A DNA stretch of 64,000 nt, taken from NCBI GenBank assembly GCA_014898415.1, contig RCTD01000002.1:2046001-2110000 (forward strand), read 5' to 3'. A program made the translations under genes and the position numbers. Below are positions 12,674 to 26,415 of the stretch, piece by piece; positions within the stretch are counted from its first letter, which is position 1, and every line of letters starts with the position of its first letter. Under the pieces are notes generated by a model. The model saw nothing but the letters and a program-made list of their open reading frames with translations. It had not been told where the DNA came from and ran no database searches. Source of the DNA: Stromatinia cepivora (Eukaryota > Ascomycota > Leotiomycetes > Helotiales > Sclerotiniaceae).

Positions 12674-15600
12674 ATGTCAAACTGGCAAGAGGTAGGAGGT
12701 CAAATTAATAGGGCCGCGGATGGGGTTGGGGGATCTGGGAATGAAGGCCATGGGCAGGCGAGAAAGAAGGTCGTGGTTGTTGGTTTGGGCATGGTGGGAA
12801 TTGCTTTCATGTGAGTCTAGATTTATGCTGTCTAGAATATCGTGTGTCATTTGCTTGAGTTGATTCAAAACCTGGTTGGATAGGTTCTCGAATTTGAGAT
12901 ATATGCTAATTCTAAAATAGAGAGAAACTCATGAAGCTGGATGCAAAGAAACGAGAATACGATATCGTGGTCATTGGCGAAGAATCGCATTTGGCATATA
13001 ATCGAGTTGGTCTGACGAGTTTCTTCCAACATCGCATAGTGGAGAATTTATATCTGAACCCGAAAACATGGGTAGGTTTTTCTGCTTGGCCTCTCCGCAT
13101 AGATTTGGGCTAATACGGAGCAGTATGCAGATGTTCCTGTTGGATCTCTCAGCTATCATATCAATACCAAAGTTGTTGAAATTTGTCACTCTGACAAAAA
13201 AGTCACTTGTGCTTCGGGCGAAACTGTCTCGTACGATATCCTTGTTTTGGCAACGGGATCTGATGCCCTTCTGCCGGAGCATACACCTGGGCACGACGCT
13301 AAAGGTGTTTTCGTGTATCGAAATATAGAGGATCTGGAAAATCTTATACGGTTTTCTGATCAGAAGAAAGATACCCATGGACTTGTTGTGGGTGGTGGAC
13401 TCTTGGGTCTCGAAGCTGCCAAAGCTATGATGGATCTTGAGAATTATAAGAAAGTACATCTCATCGAGAGGAATAAATGGGTGTTGAGTCGTCAGCTTGA
13501 TGCTGATGCTGGAGGCTTGGTGGTCGAACAAGTGAGAGGACTTGGTTTGGATGTTATGTTATCCAAACGAGTTGGGAAGATTGAAGTGACGGATGAGAAT
13601 GAGGTGAAAGGTGTGGTGTTCGAAGATGGAGAAGAGTTGGAGTGTTCGACTATCTGTTTTGCGATTGGTATCAAAGCCCGAGACGAACTTGCCCGCCAAG
13701 CAGGTATCAAATGTGCTGATCGTGGTGGAGGAATTGTTGTTGGAGATGATTTAAGGACCAGTGTCAAAGACATCTACGCAATTGGCGAATGTGCTAGCTG
13801 GGAAAATCAAACATTTGGACTGATTGCTCCTGGGATCGAGATGGCGGATGTATTGTCTTTCAACTTGACACAGGCAAAGATACATGCATATCGAAAGTTT
13901 AAGCGACCTGATCTCAGTACCAAATTGAAACTATTGGGAGTAGAAGTTGCGAGCTTTGGGGATTTCTTTGCGGATAGAGATGGGCCTAAGAATTTACCTG
14001 TCAGGACGGCGAGAAAGGACAAAGATTCATCTGATGCTTCAATACAGTTGACGAATGGATCCAGGCCATCGTCAGTTAAGGCACTCACTTATAAGGATCC
14101 TTTCCAAGCTATCTACAAGAAGTATTTGTTCACCATGGATGGAAACTACTTATTAGGCGGCATGATGATTGGAGATACGAAAGACTATGTCAAGCTGGTA
14201 CCTATGGTGAAGAATCAAAAAATGCTAGATGTGCCACCTAGCCAATTTATCCTGGGGGCCAGTAAGGAAGGCGATGATGGTGGGGACGACTTGGACGACG
14301 ACACACAAATATGTTCGTGTCATAACGTCTCCAAGGGTGATGTCGTTCATTCGGTAAAGGAAGGAAAATGCAAAAGTATCGGAGACGTCAAATCATGTAC
14401 CAAAGCCGGAACCGGATGTGGCGGTTGCATGCCTTTGGTTACCAGCATCTTCAACAGCACTATGAAATCCATGGGACAGGAAGTCAAAAATCATATTTGT
14501 CCTCATTTCAACTATTCACGAGCCGACCTCTACAATATCATTTCTGTTAAGGGTTTGAAAACTCTAGCGGAAGTCATGAAGGAAGCTGGAAATGATCCAG
14601 ATAGTCAGGGATGTGAGGCTTGTAAACCTTCTATCGGATCTATATTCAGCTCTTTGTACAATAAACATATAATTTCGCGTCCTCTCCATGGTCTTCAAGA
14701 AACTAACGATCGATTTTTGGCGAACATTCAACGGAATGGTACCTTTTCAGTAGTACCGAGAGTCTCTGCAGGAGAAATCACGCCGGATAAATTAATACTC
14801 ATAGGTAACGTTGCGAAGAAATATAATCTCTATACCAAGATTACTGGTGGTCAAAGGATCGATATGTTTGGAGCTAAGAAACAAGATCTCCTGGCAATCT
14901 GGAAGGAACTTGTTGAAGGAGGTATGGAATCTGGTCATGCATATGCGAAGAGTTTGCGTACAGTCAAAAGTTGTGTGGGAACTACTTGGTGTCGATATGG
15001 TATTGGGGATTCGGTGGGGATGGCAGTGAGATTGGAGGAGCGGTATAAGAGTATTAGAAGTCCGCATAAAATTAAGGGTGGTGTAAGTGGATGTGTGAGG
15101 GAATGTGCGGAAGCGCAGAATAAAGAGTATGTTCGAATTCATCATTTCTTTCTTCTCATGTACAAGTTTAAACATAGAAATCCTAACCAAATAACGATTA
15201 GTTTCGGTCTCATCGCCACCGAAAAAGGCTTCAACATCTTCGTCGGCGGCAACGGCGGTGCCACACCTCGCCACAGCGAACTCCTAGCCAAAGATGTTCC
15301 ACCCGACTTCGTAATTCCTATCCTAGACCGCTACCTCATATTCTACATCCGCACCGCCGATAAACTCCAACGAACCGCCCGCTGGCTCGAGGCTCTCCCT
15401 GGCGGCATCAAATATCTCCGCGAAGTAATCCTCGAGGATAAATTAGGGATTTGCGCTAGTCTCGAAGCACAAATGGGAGAACTGGTCGGATCATTCTTCG
15501 ACGAATGGGCTGCTGCAATTCACGACCCGGAAATCGCGAGGAAGTTTAAACAATTTGATAATTGTGATGCAGAGGTGGAGAATATGGAGATGGAGGTTGA

Positions 15601-16279
15601 TAGGGGACAATTGCGACCGGTTTATTGGGCGAAGGAGAGCGTGAAAACGGATTTTCGAAATGTGAAGTGGACGTCGTTGAGTTGGGAACGGGTTATTAAG
15701 GTAGATCATTTTGCGGGCGCAGATGATTTACCGAATGGTATCTCGGCGAGTGTCAAGAGGGGGGATACGCAGTTGGCGGTTTGGAGGGTGAGGGGGCGGT
15801 GGTTGGCGAGTCAGCAGATGTGTCCGCATAAGAGGGCGTTTGTTTTGAGTGATGGGTTGATTGGGGATTCTAGCTCAACGTCGACATCGATATCAATATC
15901 TACTTCTTCTGTTTCTGAAGGAGGAAAGAAAGAGGAATCTCTATGGATCTCCTGTCCGAATCACAAGAGGAATTTCGAGTTAAATGGAGAGGATAAGGGA
16001 AGATGTAGAAATGATGAGGAGGTTAGTATAGCTATTTTTGAAGCGGAGGAAAGAGATGATGGGTGGGTTTATTTGAGGTTGCCGCCGGTGTTTGAGTTGG
16101 ATGGCGTGTTGGGCATGGAGAGGTGGAGGGTTAGAGCAGGGGAGAGTGGGGAGAGTCCGTTTAGGAGCTTGGATGAGAAGATTGGGAGGAATGGGGTTAA
16201 GGTGAGGGGGAGGAGGCCCGGGGAGGCGAGGAGGGAGGTGAGGGTTGGTGGGGCGGAGGAGGGGGGGATTGATTGGTAG
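12674..16279 (+). CDS. niiA: NAD(P)H nitrite reductase, siroheme enzyme with C-terminal Rieske domain
   Basis: Four exons: 12674-12810, 12921-13071, 13124-15126, 15202-16279; product 1122 aa, usual for fungal NiiA/NIT-6. It reduces nitrite to ammonium in nitrate assimilation. The N-terminus carries the FAD motif VVVGLGMVG (about residue 34) and a second nucleotide fold ([12 protein letters not shown]). A Bfd-like [2Fe-2S] centre has Cys493, Cys495, Cys528 and Cys531. The siroheme-[4Fe-4S] ligands are Cys713 and Cys719 (CVGTTWC) and Cys753 and Cys757 (CVREC). The tail has a Rieske centre with Cys971-x-His973 and Cys1015-x2-His1018, with a Ser/Thr-rich insertion between the two pairs. The last 50 residues are rich in Arg and Gly. 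The 75-nt third intron has no stop and is in frame; removing it restores the family sequence [13 protein letters not shown]. No nitrate reductase or transporter lies nearby. Confidence 0.95.
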
Positions 16280-19179
16280 GGTTCTTTGGGTGGGTTGGGC
16301 AGGGGATTAGGGTTGGGAGGGGAGGGGAGGAGTGATTTAGATACTGCGGTTTGGTGTTTATTGTTACTTAAATTTTATCATGCATGTTCTTTTGATAATC
16401 TTACAATTTTGAATATATACAACTTTAAAGAGATATACTAAAGTTTATTATTAAGACTAAGACTTCATTTCATGTCTGTTTTACTTGTGACGAGATTAAT
16501 AGTTTTGCTTTGAAGATATGGAAAGGGGAAAGGTCAGATTTTTATCTAACTTGGCCGAGGGAGAGAAGGAGAGAAATTAAGTTTCTCTTGTGTTGATGTT
16601 ATTAGTCTTGTGCACATATATTGTACATTTCGCTAGTCTCTAAAACAATACGTATCCCCTTTTTCGAGTCTGATAGGTGAAATGTAAGATTAGTTCAAGG
16701 TGCGGTGAGAGGAGGAGAAGGAGGGGGAGGGGGGTAGATATAGTTGCTTGTTGGAGTTTGTGAGTAGTGAATATATCGAGAGGGTACTGTGTTTCTTTTG
16801 CATAGGTGTATGTGTATCTGGATGTAATATTCAATCTGAGTAGACTAAAGAAACGATAAAGGTGGAAAGACAAGAGGACTGAGAAAGAGCTGGTATCTAT
16901 CTATAGACTATTCCAAGGCGGGCTTGAATTCTAATTATAGCTGATTTTTATCACTATTTATTTTTGAAGTAAAGTTACCAAGAATGAAAACGTCGGGAAA
17001 TATGAATTCCAAGTTTAGAAAAAATAAATTAGTAAGGTTACTTCAAATAAACGATGATTCCTAGCTAATCATTCTTGATTTGAAAGTTGAAATGCTTTAT
17101 GTAAGATTAGGTATTTATAGATGCTTCAGTTACCTAGCTGGTTATTTAGTCTTGTTTCTAATACATCTATCTTCTTTTCATCCCCGGAAATCAAAAATCG
17201 GGATGCATGTTGGGGTTGTTTGGTTCGATGGTGGTGGAATTATTATATTTACTATGATTGACTTTTTATGAGTGCATGATATTGATGTTGTTTGATATTG
17301 GAAGGAGGAGGGGAGGGAGAAGAAGAAGAAGAAGAAGAAGAAGAAGAAGAAGAAGAAGAAGAAGAAGGAGGGGGAGGGGATTATATGAGGAATTTTGGTG
17401 TTCAATGGTAAGATAGGTTCATAGATTGAAGTCTTTATCTTTTACTATAAAAGTCTTTCGAGTTAGGTTTTTTTTAGATAGAAGATTGATTTGGGTGTTT
17501 GGTGTGGTGAGTCTTTGATAGTGGTGAGAGTTAAGAGCAGTTTTTAGCACTCAGCATGCATGCAGAAATCTTCAAGAGACATAATGTTGATTTCTGTACG
17601 AGTATCAGAAGTTTGATACACATAAATAGCATCAGAAGTTAATTATAAGATCAATCTTCTTGTGCAGCCAAATAAAACCATTCACGTGACATTGACCTGA
17701 AAACATGCAGCGAATGAAGAACATCCTCGTACACTCAAGGTCATCCATAGCAATCGAGATTTTAGCAAAAGTATCCCAGTGTAGTATGACTTTTCCGGTG
17801 TTCGATGCACTTCATGGAATCACTAGCAAAAATAATGAGATTCACGTGACGGAACGTGGTAAGGAATGCCAAGATGCTAGTGCGATTCAACTAATATCTT
17901 CCTATCTTAAAATATCTTTCCAGTTATATCGTTGTGATATATCCGGATTACCGGCCAATTGAGACTGCGAACAGCTGCCAGTCTACACCTTGACTTCTCA
18001 TTGCAAACAATGATTTCGCCCTCGAGGATTAGAAGCCCGTGAAGGCCGAGAGGTTGATTGTGCTTGGAGCTTCAAAGTTGTTTCAACTGGAAAAAATGGA
18101 GACTTGGCACAACTCCACAACCCAATGATCAGTGTCAACAAACCAGTCTCGCCGACTACATGGTCGGTAAAGATGAGTCGTGGATACTCATTGACCTTGG
18201 GATATTGGGATATATTCTCTCGGACGTATTTACTCGAAAAGATGAGGTCGAAGTGTGCTATTATCCCAGTGTCAAGCACATTTCACCATCGAGCAATCAT
18301 GAAGTCAAGTACCGGTGAAGTGAAGGTATTGTTTATCATTGAATGTTCCCCACATTATCGCTGTCTCGAGTCCAAATGATATCGTTGAAGGTGCTCTATT
18401 AATAAGTCTTTTTGGGGTGGGTTTTGAGATCACCGATTCAGTAAGTTACGGAAGGATTGGATATTACCGGTCACGACAACCTTATCTTTCCGGCTCATCT
18501 AATCCATCCTTCCATTCCATTCATTGTTCTTGGGAATTTGATAAGCATGAGTCACTTCAATCTTTGGTTCCTTTCAGATATTTTCGACAAATATAAAGTT
18601 ATAAAGTTATCGAACCTTTAGAGGAAGGCTGTGGCCATGTGGTTTTGAGACTTAGTAAGTTTCATATGAAACCGTGCCTCCTAGTAAGATCGACGCACAG
18701 AACAACCTCCACCCTATCAAGACTCTCTATTACCCAATAACTATTGTTATTTTAGTTTTAGTCTCTAGTAAAATATTCATTTCACGCAATGCCGGTACCT
18801 GTCATTGTTAGAGCTTGCGTTACAGTTTACTTCAACACTTGCCTGATTTAGGGCAGTCATTCCAAATAGAGTAGATACCGTGCCCTGATCGTCGTTTAGG
18901 ATCCCATCCAGTTGGTTTTTTCTTCAATTTGGCGATACATACTACTGGAGTCATGGGAGCCTTGCTATGCACTCATCTTGCATTCTAGTCCCCTCTTCTT
19001 TTTCATCAAGTCTAAACATCCTGAGTTAACAATTACTTTTGCTAACGACGCCGGCGCCGAACATGAGCTCGCGTTGATCGCTACGAACATGATGTTCACT
19101 CATGATTTTCTTTTCTTAGCATTATTACCCATAGATTGGGAACTTGCATTATAATAGTTCTTTTTGAATTCGTGCCGCG
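16280..19179. other. Gene-poor intergenic region
   Basis: About 2.9 kb without a supportable gene. Short frames between 17705 and 19154 show no known domain, and neighbouring frames could not be joined by credible introns. It contains a GAA microsatellite, listed separately, and AT-rich flanks. The part just before 19180 is presumably the promoter of the large membrane protein gene. Confidence 0.5.
17317..17367. repeat. (GAA)n microsatellite
   Basis: About seventeen GAA/AGA units in a longer purine-only tract (about 17300-17380). Purine tracts of this kind can form triplex DNA and are length-variable. Confidence 0.85.
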
Positions 19180-22100
19180 ATGACTATACCGGATACCAAT
19201 CAGACCTTGTCGGCTGCGTTCTCATTGTTAGTTTATCAACTCGAATATCTTTAAAAGTTTCTGCTAACACTCAATATAGTGGTATACTTCTGCAGGCAGC
19301 AACAGGCGCATTTCTTATATATTTTAGGGGTCATGGTTCAAATTTTTTCAAGGACGGCCGGAGGCTGGTCCTCTTACTGTTCTTGTTGTTTAGTGTATTG
19401 TGGGCACAAATCGATTTCTTGGGGCTCTTAATACCGACGACGGGTACCGGAATTTGTCAGGCGGGATTAATATTTACAACGAGCTTCGATCAGTTGGCAA
19501 GGGTGGCACTCGAACAGTTCTTGTTGTGGTCGATTGGGCATGGAACAAAGATTACAGCTATTCGAGCTATTTTACAAGGACTATTGGGCATTCGTTTGAT
19601 AGTGGGAGGTATTTTGGCCGGAGTTACTCGTCCTCAATTCGCACCTACATGTGTCGCCAATACTTCGATATTACCAGTCGCAATTGTAGTTCTGGTCATG
19701 GACCTTATAATTGTTGGAGCTCTACTCGTCCAGGCTGGCTCTTTGGGAATGTTTAGAGATCGCCGTGAAGACCGAAAATTGCAGAACAGAGCTTTATTGC
19801 TTGTCACTGCAGGCTTCGCTATCTGGACTGTAGTATGTGCTCGCAAAGTTTCTTTGACTCAAATACTGATACGGATTTAGACCAGTGTACCCATGATTCT
19901 TGGGATATCTAGCATTGCTTTGATCGTTCGAACCGTCGTACCTGCAAATGGCCTTCTTGTGCTCATTGGTACGTGCTATTCACCTATGGTTGTCAGGGTG
20001 TACTAATATAGATTGTAGGCATCATTACCGTTTACCCGGTGGCATTGCTGTCTCCGAAGCAAGAGGATTCTGTGACCCCGGGTGCACGATCTCCATTTTC
20101 CACCAGCCCAATGGCATCATCTCGAGGAATATTCCAAAATGGTATAGGAGCTGAAGGATCCCCTACACTTGGTCGTCCTGGCACTAAAAATCAATTATTA
20201 GTAGCCAATCCTTCCTCAACGCCAAGCCAAAGAGATATGCGGAGCTTCACAAAACTCGCCGACGATGGAAATTCAGGAGAGGCGCGAAATGCTTCGGGAT
20301 ATCAAGCTCCAGGTGGTGCTTACCCCACCATCTTTGGTGTATCATCATTGGCATCGGGTCAAGCAGCACCCACACCAGCGACCGAGCAACTTGTTAACCC
20401 TTCTATATCCACTCCAGTTTCCCCCAAACGTCCAAAGGTATCTGTTCGAGGTCTTGCCATCTCAAAACCTATAGTTAACGACGAAACGGATCCTGATACA
20501 CCTTTTTCACGAATTGCAACAATCGATCTCCAGACTGCTATTATGAACGACCGCGAACGAAGAGCAGTGGCCAGCAAAAATTACCCGTTTAATACTCCAA
20601 GAGGGGGTCCTTTACGATCAAGAATGTCACCGGAAGATATGTTAAACAAAGCCAATGAAGTTGCACAAAAAGGGGCATCAAATCAAGCTAATGAGTGGAT
20701 GGCGGCATCGGGGCTATCAACTTCTGCATTACTCTCTCCTGCACGTGATGAAGTGCGACGTCGCTCACCACGAGGAATTAATAATCCAGAAACATTGGAG
20801 GAGAAGCAGACTTTCAGACCTGTCACAGGGCTGCTGCCGAATCCTAGATCTCAGAAATCAATGATCCCTCAACAGAGAGGAGCGCCTCAACCACAAACAG
20901 TCATGTTAGTGAACGATATTATTTACGACAACCCTGCAGTAGTAGAGTCCATTATCAGCAGAACTCCAGGACATCTCAAACAAAAATCCTTAAAGGAATT
21001 GTCACCCTTAACTCCTTATACTTCGGGATTTAAACCACGGGAATCAATTATACACAGAGCAAGGCCTATTCCAAGACACAAAAATACTGGAATGTTTGGA
21101 AATGAGCCTTTGCCTGTTCATAGACGTAGCAAATCAAGCTCTGCAATATTGAGCAGAAAATCCTTACTCACTACTGCCCCAGGTAGTCCATCACAGCTGC
21201 CTCCACTTCCAAAACCACCTCCAGTGTACACTGCTTCCAAGCTGAAGAAGCTTTTACCTAATGACGCCAAAAGCATGACGTTCAAAGAGAAGATAGAACT
21301 TCTGTTTCCAGCTCCACCAGGAGTAAGTCTACTTGATAATCGTCGCTCGTCCGTTCCAGATCTTCCAAGCATGGTTAGCAAATTAGCTACTGCGATCGAG
21401 CCAGAGCAGGGTAACTCCGTCTCCAAACGGATAACAACCATTGCGTTGCTCACCCCACAAGAATATCCAGCCAAACAAAACTCGACAGAAGCGGATTCGG
21501 ATCGGGAAACATATCGTTCAAATGCAGTAGAAAGTGTGTCGAAGACTTTGGTGGCAAGTCATAATCCTATCAATGAAAATATTCTCGAGTTGGGAAACGA
21601 AAGGCTTTCCAATGGCTCTCTTAAAAGAGATGCACAAGCGTCAAGTCCTGTTGAGGAAGGTTACATGAGCCATATTAGTCCATCAAATGCATCTGACACA
21701 TATAGAGGCTCATCAAATTCTGCATTTCCACCGCAGAGAAGTCAAAGGTTTATGAATGATATTGAGAGGTTAGAAAGAATGTCAGAAATAGCAATAGAGG
21801 ACCATGAAGGCGAAGGCGACGAGGTCATGGTTGTTATGATGGATTCTGCTGAACATCGAAGATCCATGGCAGAATTTGTGGCTGATGACAGCGAGTCCTT
21901 CATTTTTGATATTGATGGCTTACCTGTTGAGGCAAAACACTCTCCCCCAACATGGCACCGACGTATCGGTGACGAGCTACCTACTTTCTCCGATCGGCGA
22001 TTGAAGCATGACTCACGGAAAATATCACCACCAGCGGCCTTATTGTTGGAGCCATCACGTGGTAGAGCATCTCCGATTCTCATTCGCAACGTTGAACCGT

Positions 22101-25100
22101 CTCCAGCATTAGACTCACCAGGAAAAGCTCTCCAAGACATTGAAGACCAGCTGAATCGGATTGAACATCCAAGACGGGCATCGTTGAGATCAATTCTTAG
22201 TCGTATGCCAACTACGGAAAATGTTGGAGGCTTTGAAAGTGATGATGGAATGGAAAGGCTACGATTACTTGAAAATCTTGAGCGAGAGATGGGTGAGCAG
22301 GAGAACGATTGGCAAAAGATGCATCAGAACTTTAGTCGAGACTCTATGTCCTCGACTGGCACTCTTGCGACTCCAAAATCCCAGGCTTCTCCTGAACTAA
22401 CAAGATCTGTCATGGATACAACAGCATCACAAAGATTATCGTTAGGATTACGCCGTAGTTCATCTCGACTGATACGTCAACGGATGAGAGATTATCTGAC
22501 TGGAACATCTGTAGAAGATGAAATTGTGCCTCATCAAATTCAGGAAAGTTCTAGTCTTGGTGGTTGGCAGCAGCGCCTAGCTGATGCACAGATGTCTTAC
22601 ATGGAGAATGCGCCAACAGTCTCTCATTCTCGCAATAGCAGTATGAATTTCTTGTCGGTGTCCAAAGCACCGAATGCACCAATGGAAAGCCCTACTCCTA
22701 CCGTGAGCGAGCCGGAGACCGAGTCCGAAAGCGAATATGAAAGCGAGGGAGAAGTTAGGGAGGATGAATGGTCAATCTCTTTGCCATATCACTCGGCGTC
22801 ATTGTGGCAGCCAGTAGTACAATCGCCCAAAGTAGCTGCCTCATTTCTTTGGAGCTACGCCAATGACAAGCCCGCCAGTCAATTTCCCGAGCCTCCAGCA
22901 AAGAATCTCCGTCCCGCTCAGCGACGAATCAAGGTTGAAATGCTACTCAGCAGTAATGATTTATGGTCAAAGTCATCTCCGAATATGCGATCCGGCAGTG
23001 TTTTAGTGCAAGGATTGTGGGCATCAAAATCAGTCCGAGCGCCTCCAGTCAAAACTCGCCCCGTGACCCAAAGACCCCCAAGAAGATCTAAGCGTATCAC
23101 ACTTTTAGCAGACATCGGTAAGTGTCTATTGCTGTCATGTTACTAAATATAGAAATGCGTTGCTAACAATAAATAGTCGAAAACCCTGAACCTCTTCCTA
23201 ACAAACGTGATACATTAGGAATATTTCAATTCCCTTGGGGCGAGCGATCTGACGCAGCCATACCCCAACCAACTTACAACCCGTTCTTCCAGACTGGACC
23301 AGCTTTGAACGCGGCCTTCGACTCAAGATCTCGTCAACTGGAACCTCGGTCATTAGAATATTCATCTACATCTTTCTTTGAGGATTACGACGAGGAAGAC
23401 GAGCTTGACTCCGACATCGCTTCAGAAAGTGAAGATGAGTTTGACGAGACCACTTTGTGGGAAATCGCAAGCATGCTTAAGACTACTGATATTCCCTCAA
23501 AGAACAGCCTCTTACCACCAGTACGGTCTTCGGAAGATATTGTTGATGATTACGATGATTATGAGACTAGCTCGGAGACTGATTTCAGCTCGGAGAACGA
23601 AGATTATGAGGAGTTTAATAATAATGAATATTATGGAGAATACAATGGTGAGGCTAGAAACTCAATCATTATCTTTTCTCATGAAGACGAATTGAATCTA
23701 GATGATGAGGTTGTTCCTGGTATGGCTGCGCCAATCGCCACTTTTGATGAAGAGAACTCTGAAGACTTGTTCGTACTTTCAGGTGATTCATCCAGAGTTT
23801 TGGCTGAAGACTCACTGCTATGGGATAACAGCATTTCGGTAGATACGAAGAGATCTGGGTATGGCTTACCTCAACCAAGTCCTGATATGTGGAAGTCATA
23901 TATCCCATCATCGCAAGACATGATTCCAAGAAAACCTCATCCATCGCTGCCGATGCAAAAACTCACGAGCCATAGCCTTTGGACCGGAGAAGAGAGTGAC
24001 GTTTTGGAGGAAGTAGACTCGATCGCGGATTCTTACTTCGAACCCGAGTCGCTACCCACAACTGTCAGAACCCTCATGTGGACCTCTCCAGCGGTATTCA
24101 TCGAAGTCCCAAATTATGGCCTCTTCTCTGTAGAGGCTAGGCGTCAAAATTTCCACTCAACTACCGAAATACCGGCTGCTATTGATCTCAAAAAGATTCA
24201 AAGGGTGATCTCATCCCCATTGCCTGTAATTTCAACTAAGAAATTATGGTCGCTAGAAGAGCTTGCGCCGCGCACCAGCAAGAACTGGCTGTTGATCAAT
24301 ACGGCCAAACTAACTCCATCAAAAGCTGCCAATAGCTGCAGCTTCCTGTGGACCGCAAGTCCAATAGTTGCTGATGTTACCGTCAAAGGCCTATTTCAAC
24401 CAAGATCGTCTCGTGTCAATTATCGCAACACTGAGCTAGAACCAGCCGCATTGATTTTAACCTCCAAAGCACGAAGCACGCTAGGAGCCCTTTCAAAGTT
24501 AGTATCAAATAGACTTTGGCGCCGACCGCCTTTATTGCATCTAGAGCGCGATCATGATTGGATTTCAGAGTCGTCAATTCGACCAAGTAGTCCGTCGATA
24601 GCATCAGAGACAAGTTCTGGAAGATCTTCTCCCGATATATCAGATGCATCCTCCATTGCTTCCACAAGTACCAAAGCATCATCACTATTCTCTTTAGCTT
24701 CTATTTCAATGCGAAGAACGCTTTCAGCCAAAAAGAAGGAAGAGTTCATACCACCACCGCCACCTCCTGTTGACCCAGCCAAGTATCAGTCAAAACTTCC
24801 TGTTCGTCAAGTTTCTCTTAAACCTACTCCAAGATCTCTGCCGAATGCTGCACCCTCAAAACCACTCAGGCAATCAGGGGTTTTGTCCTACAGAGATATC
24901 TTTGAGGGAAAACTTCCTCTTAGTTCAGAGAAGCCTCAATTGCCAAGATTTCGCAGATCTATAGTGCCAATGAAGCCGGTAAAGCCAGCCCACAGAGCTA
25001 TTAGACATCAATATAGGAATACCACTGCTTTCCGTGCCAACTGGGAGGATGCTTTGAACGAAGCTATCATTGCAGGGCTGCCTAGATCTAAAGCAACAGC

Positions 25101-26415
25101 TGCTGACTGGCACCTTGCTCTGACTGAAGCTGTAACTCTCGGGTCGCCAAGTATCGTTCAGACATCTTTGGACAGCTTGGTACCAGTTACTACAGATGCA
25201 GTGCTAGAAGAAGTCGTAGGCCCCACATACTCCGCTGTGTACAATCCAGCAATACTCCACCCTGTTTTCTTTACGAAAACCCTCGTCTCAGATGTGGATA
25301 GTATTCATCCTGCTGCCATTGGACACACGAAGCTCCTACGTCTCACAGCCAGCGTTAATGATTGGGGCCGAGCGCTGGGAAAGACTACTTCCACGGAGAC
25401 AACACGAATGCAGCGCCCTACTGCATTCGCGTTCATGTGGAAGGATGCTCTGAAGGAGGCTATCGCTGCAGGAACTCCTAAGAAAGTAGAGAGAGTCGAT
25501 GTTATCGAGATTCAACAAAGTGTAGCGGTGACGACTACTAATGATTATACAAGCTACGATGTTGCATCTCTTCATCCGGTATTCTTCACTACTACTCTCA
25601 TCTCAACCGCAATGGATATTCATCCCGCTTGTATCGGACATTGCCTTGTGACAACTTCTCATCCAATGTCCAAGTCAAGTCTCTGGATCCTCGAATTAGC
25701 GAGCATGACGTCACTTACAAGTAGTTATCTGTGGAAACAACAACTTCCTGCTGTACAGGAATTGCAGGCAAATTTCGAGGAGTTGGCATCTGAGTCCAAG
25801 CGAAGAGCCACGGTACCAAAAACTATGAAATTACCAATTCTAGAATCTCATGAGTTGTGGCAACCATGTCCAGTCTCACCCGTTTCCAAGAATTGGCTCC
25901 ACACTTCAAGCAAGTCCAATGCAAGCCGCAGTTTCCTCTTCCAAAAGTCTGTTTCTACTTTTATCAACCACACTGATGGTCTGATGTGGGAACCATCCAC
26001 AAGAATAATTAAGCCCACCCCGGATATGTTCGCGAGCATTAAGCACGAGTATATTCAAAGAACTAATACTGCTCGTTCTTCTCCTCTTCCGTGCATCGAA
26101 ACTTTCGAACTCTACAAAGTGTCGAAAAAGAGCAAGCCCGAAATTAACTGGTTGAATACATCCATCGCGACACCCATCGTCAAAGTTCAGGAGGTTTCGA
26201 TGATGTGGACAGCTAATGGGCCATCTACTCCGGACTTGTTCTCAAACAAAACGTATGAACATATTAAGAGGGTCTCTGGCACGCGCTCATCTGTTCTCCC
26301 ACGTTTGGAGTCCTCTGAGCTCTTCAAGCTTAAAGATAAATCGAGCATAGAAATTGATTGGCTACGTTTATCCATTCCACCCATCACTGCTATCCCAAGA
26401 GAATCTATGATGTAG
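19180..26415 (+). CDS. Giant membrane protein with Trp-rich repeat tail, unrecognised
   Basis: Five exons: 19180-19226, 19280-19832, 19881-19968, 20019-23117, 23177-26415; 2341 aa up to an in-frame TAG. Residues about 15-245 hold roughly six or seven hydrophobic segments, so the N-terminus is a polytopic membrane domain ending in an YPVALLSPKQ turn. About 2100 residues of hydrophilic, Ser/Pro-rich, probably cytosolic tail follow. From about residue 1150 the tail carries recurring LW/MW motifs in units such as LWTxS and NWLxTS, an acidic block (about 23380-23700), a two-copy HPVFFT repeat and a C-terminal ladder of about 70-aa units. I do not recognise the family. The TAG replaces the Trp of the next repeat unit and the frame stays open beyond it, so the true protein may be longer. 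See the next entry. Confidence 0.75.
25042..25641 (+). repeat. Two-copy protein repeat (WxDALxEAI ... LHPVFFT ... IGH)
   Basis: Two related segments within the large membrane protein gene, about 25042-25326 and 25438-25641. Each begins with W(E/K)DAL(N/K)EAI and ends with LHPVFFT(K/T)TL, IHPA and IGH. DNA identity is low, so the duplication is old and was kept by selection on protein sequence. Confidence 0.7.

Noticed and set aside
17178..17405. Minus-strand frame with a long Phe run
   Set aside because: It is the GAA microsatellite read backwards.
18058..18600. Overlapping plus-strand frames of 80-90 codons
   Set aside because: Three frames overlap without domain content, and I could not join them with plausible introns.
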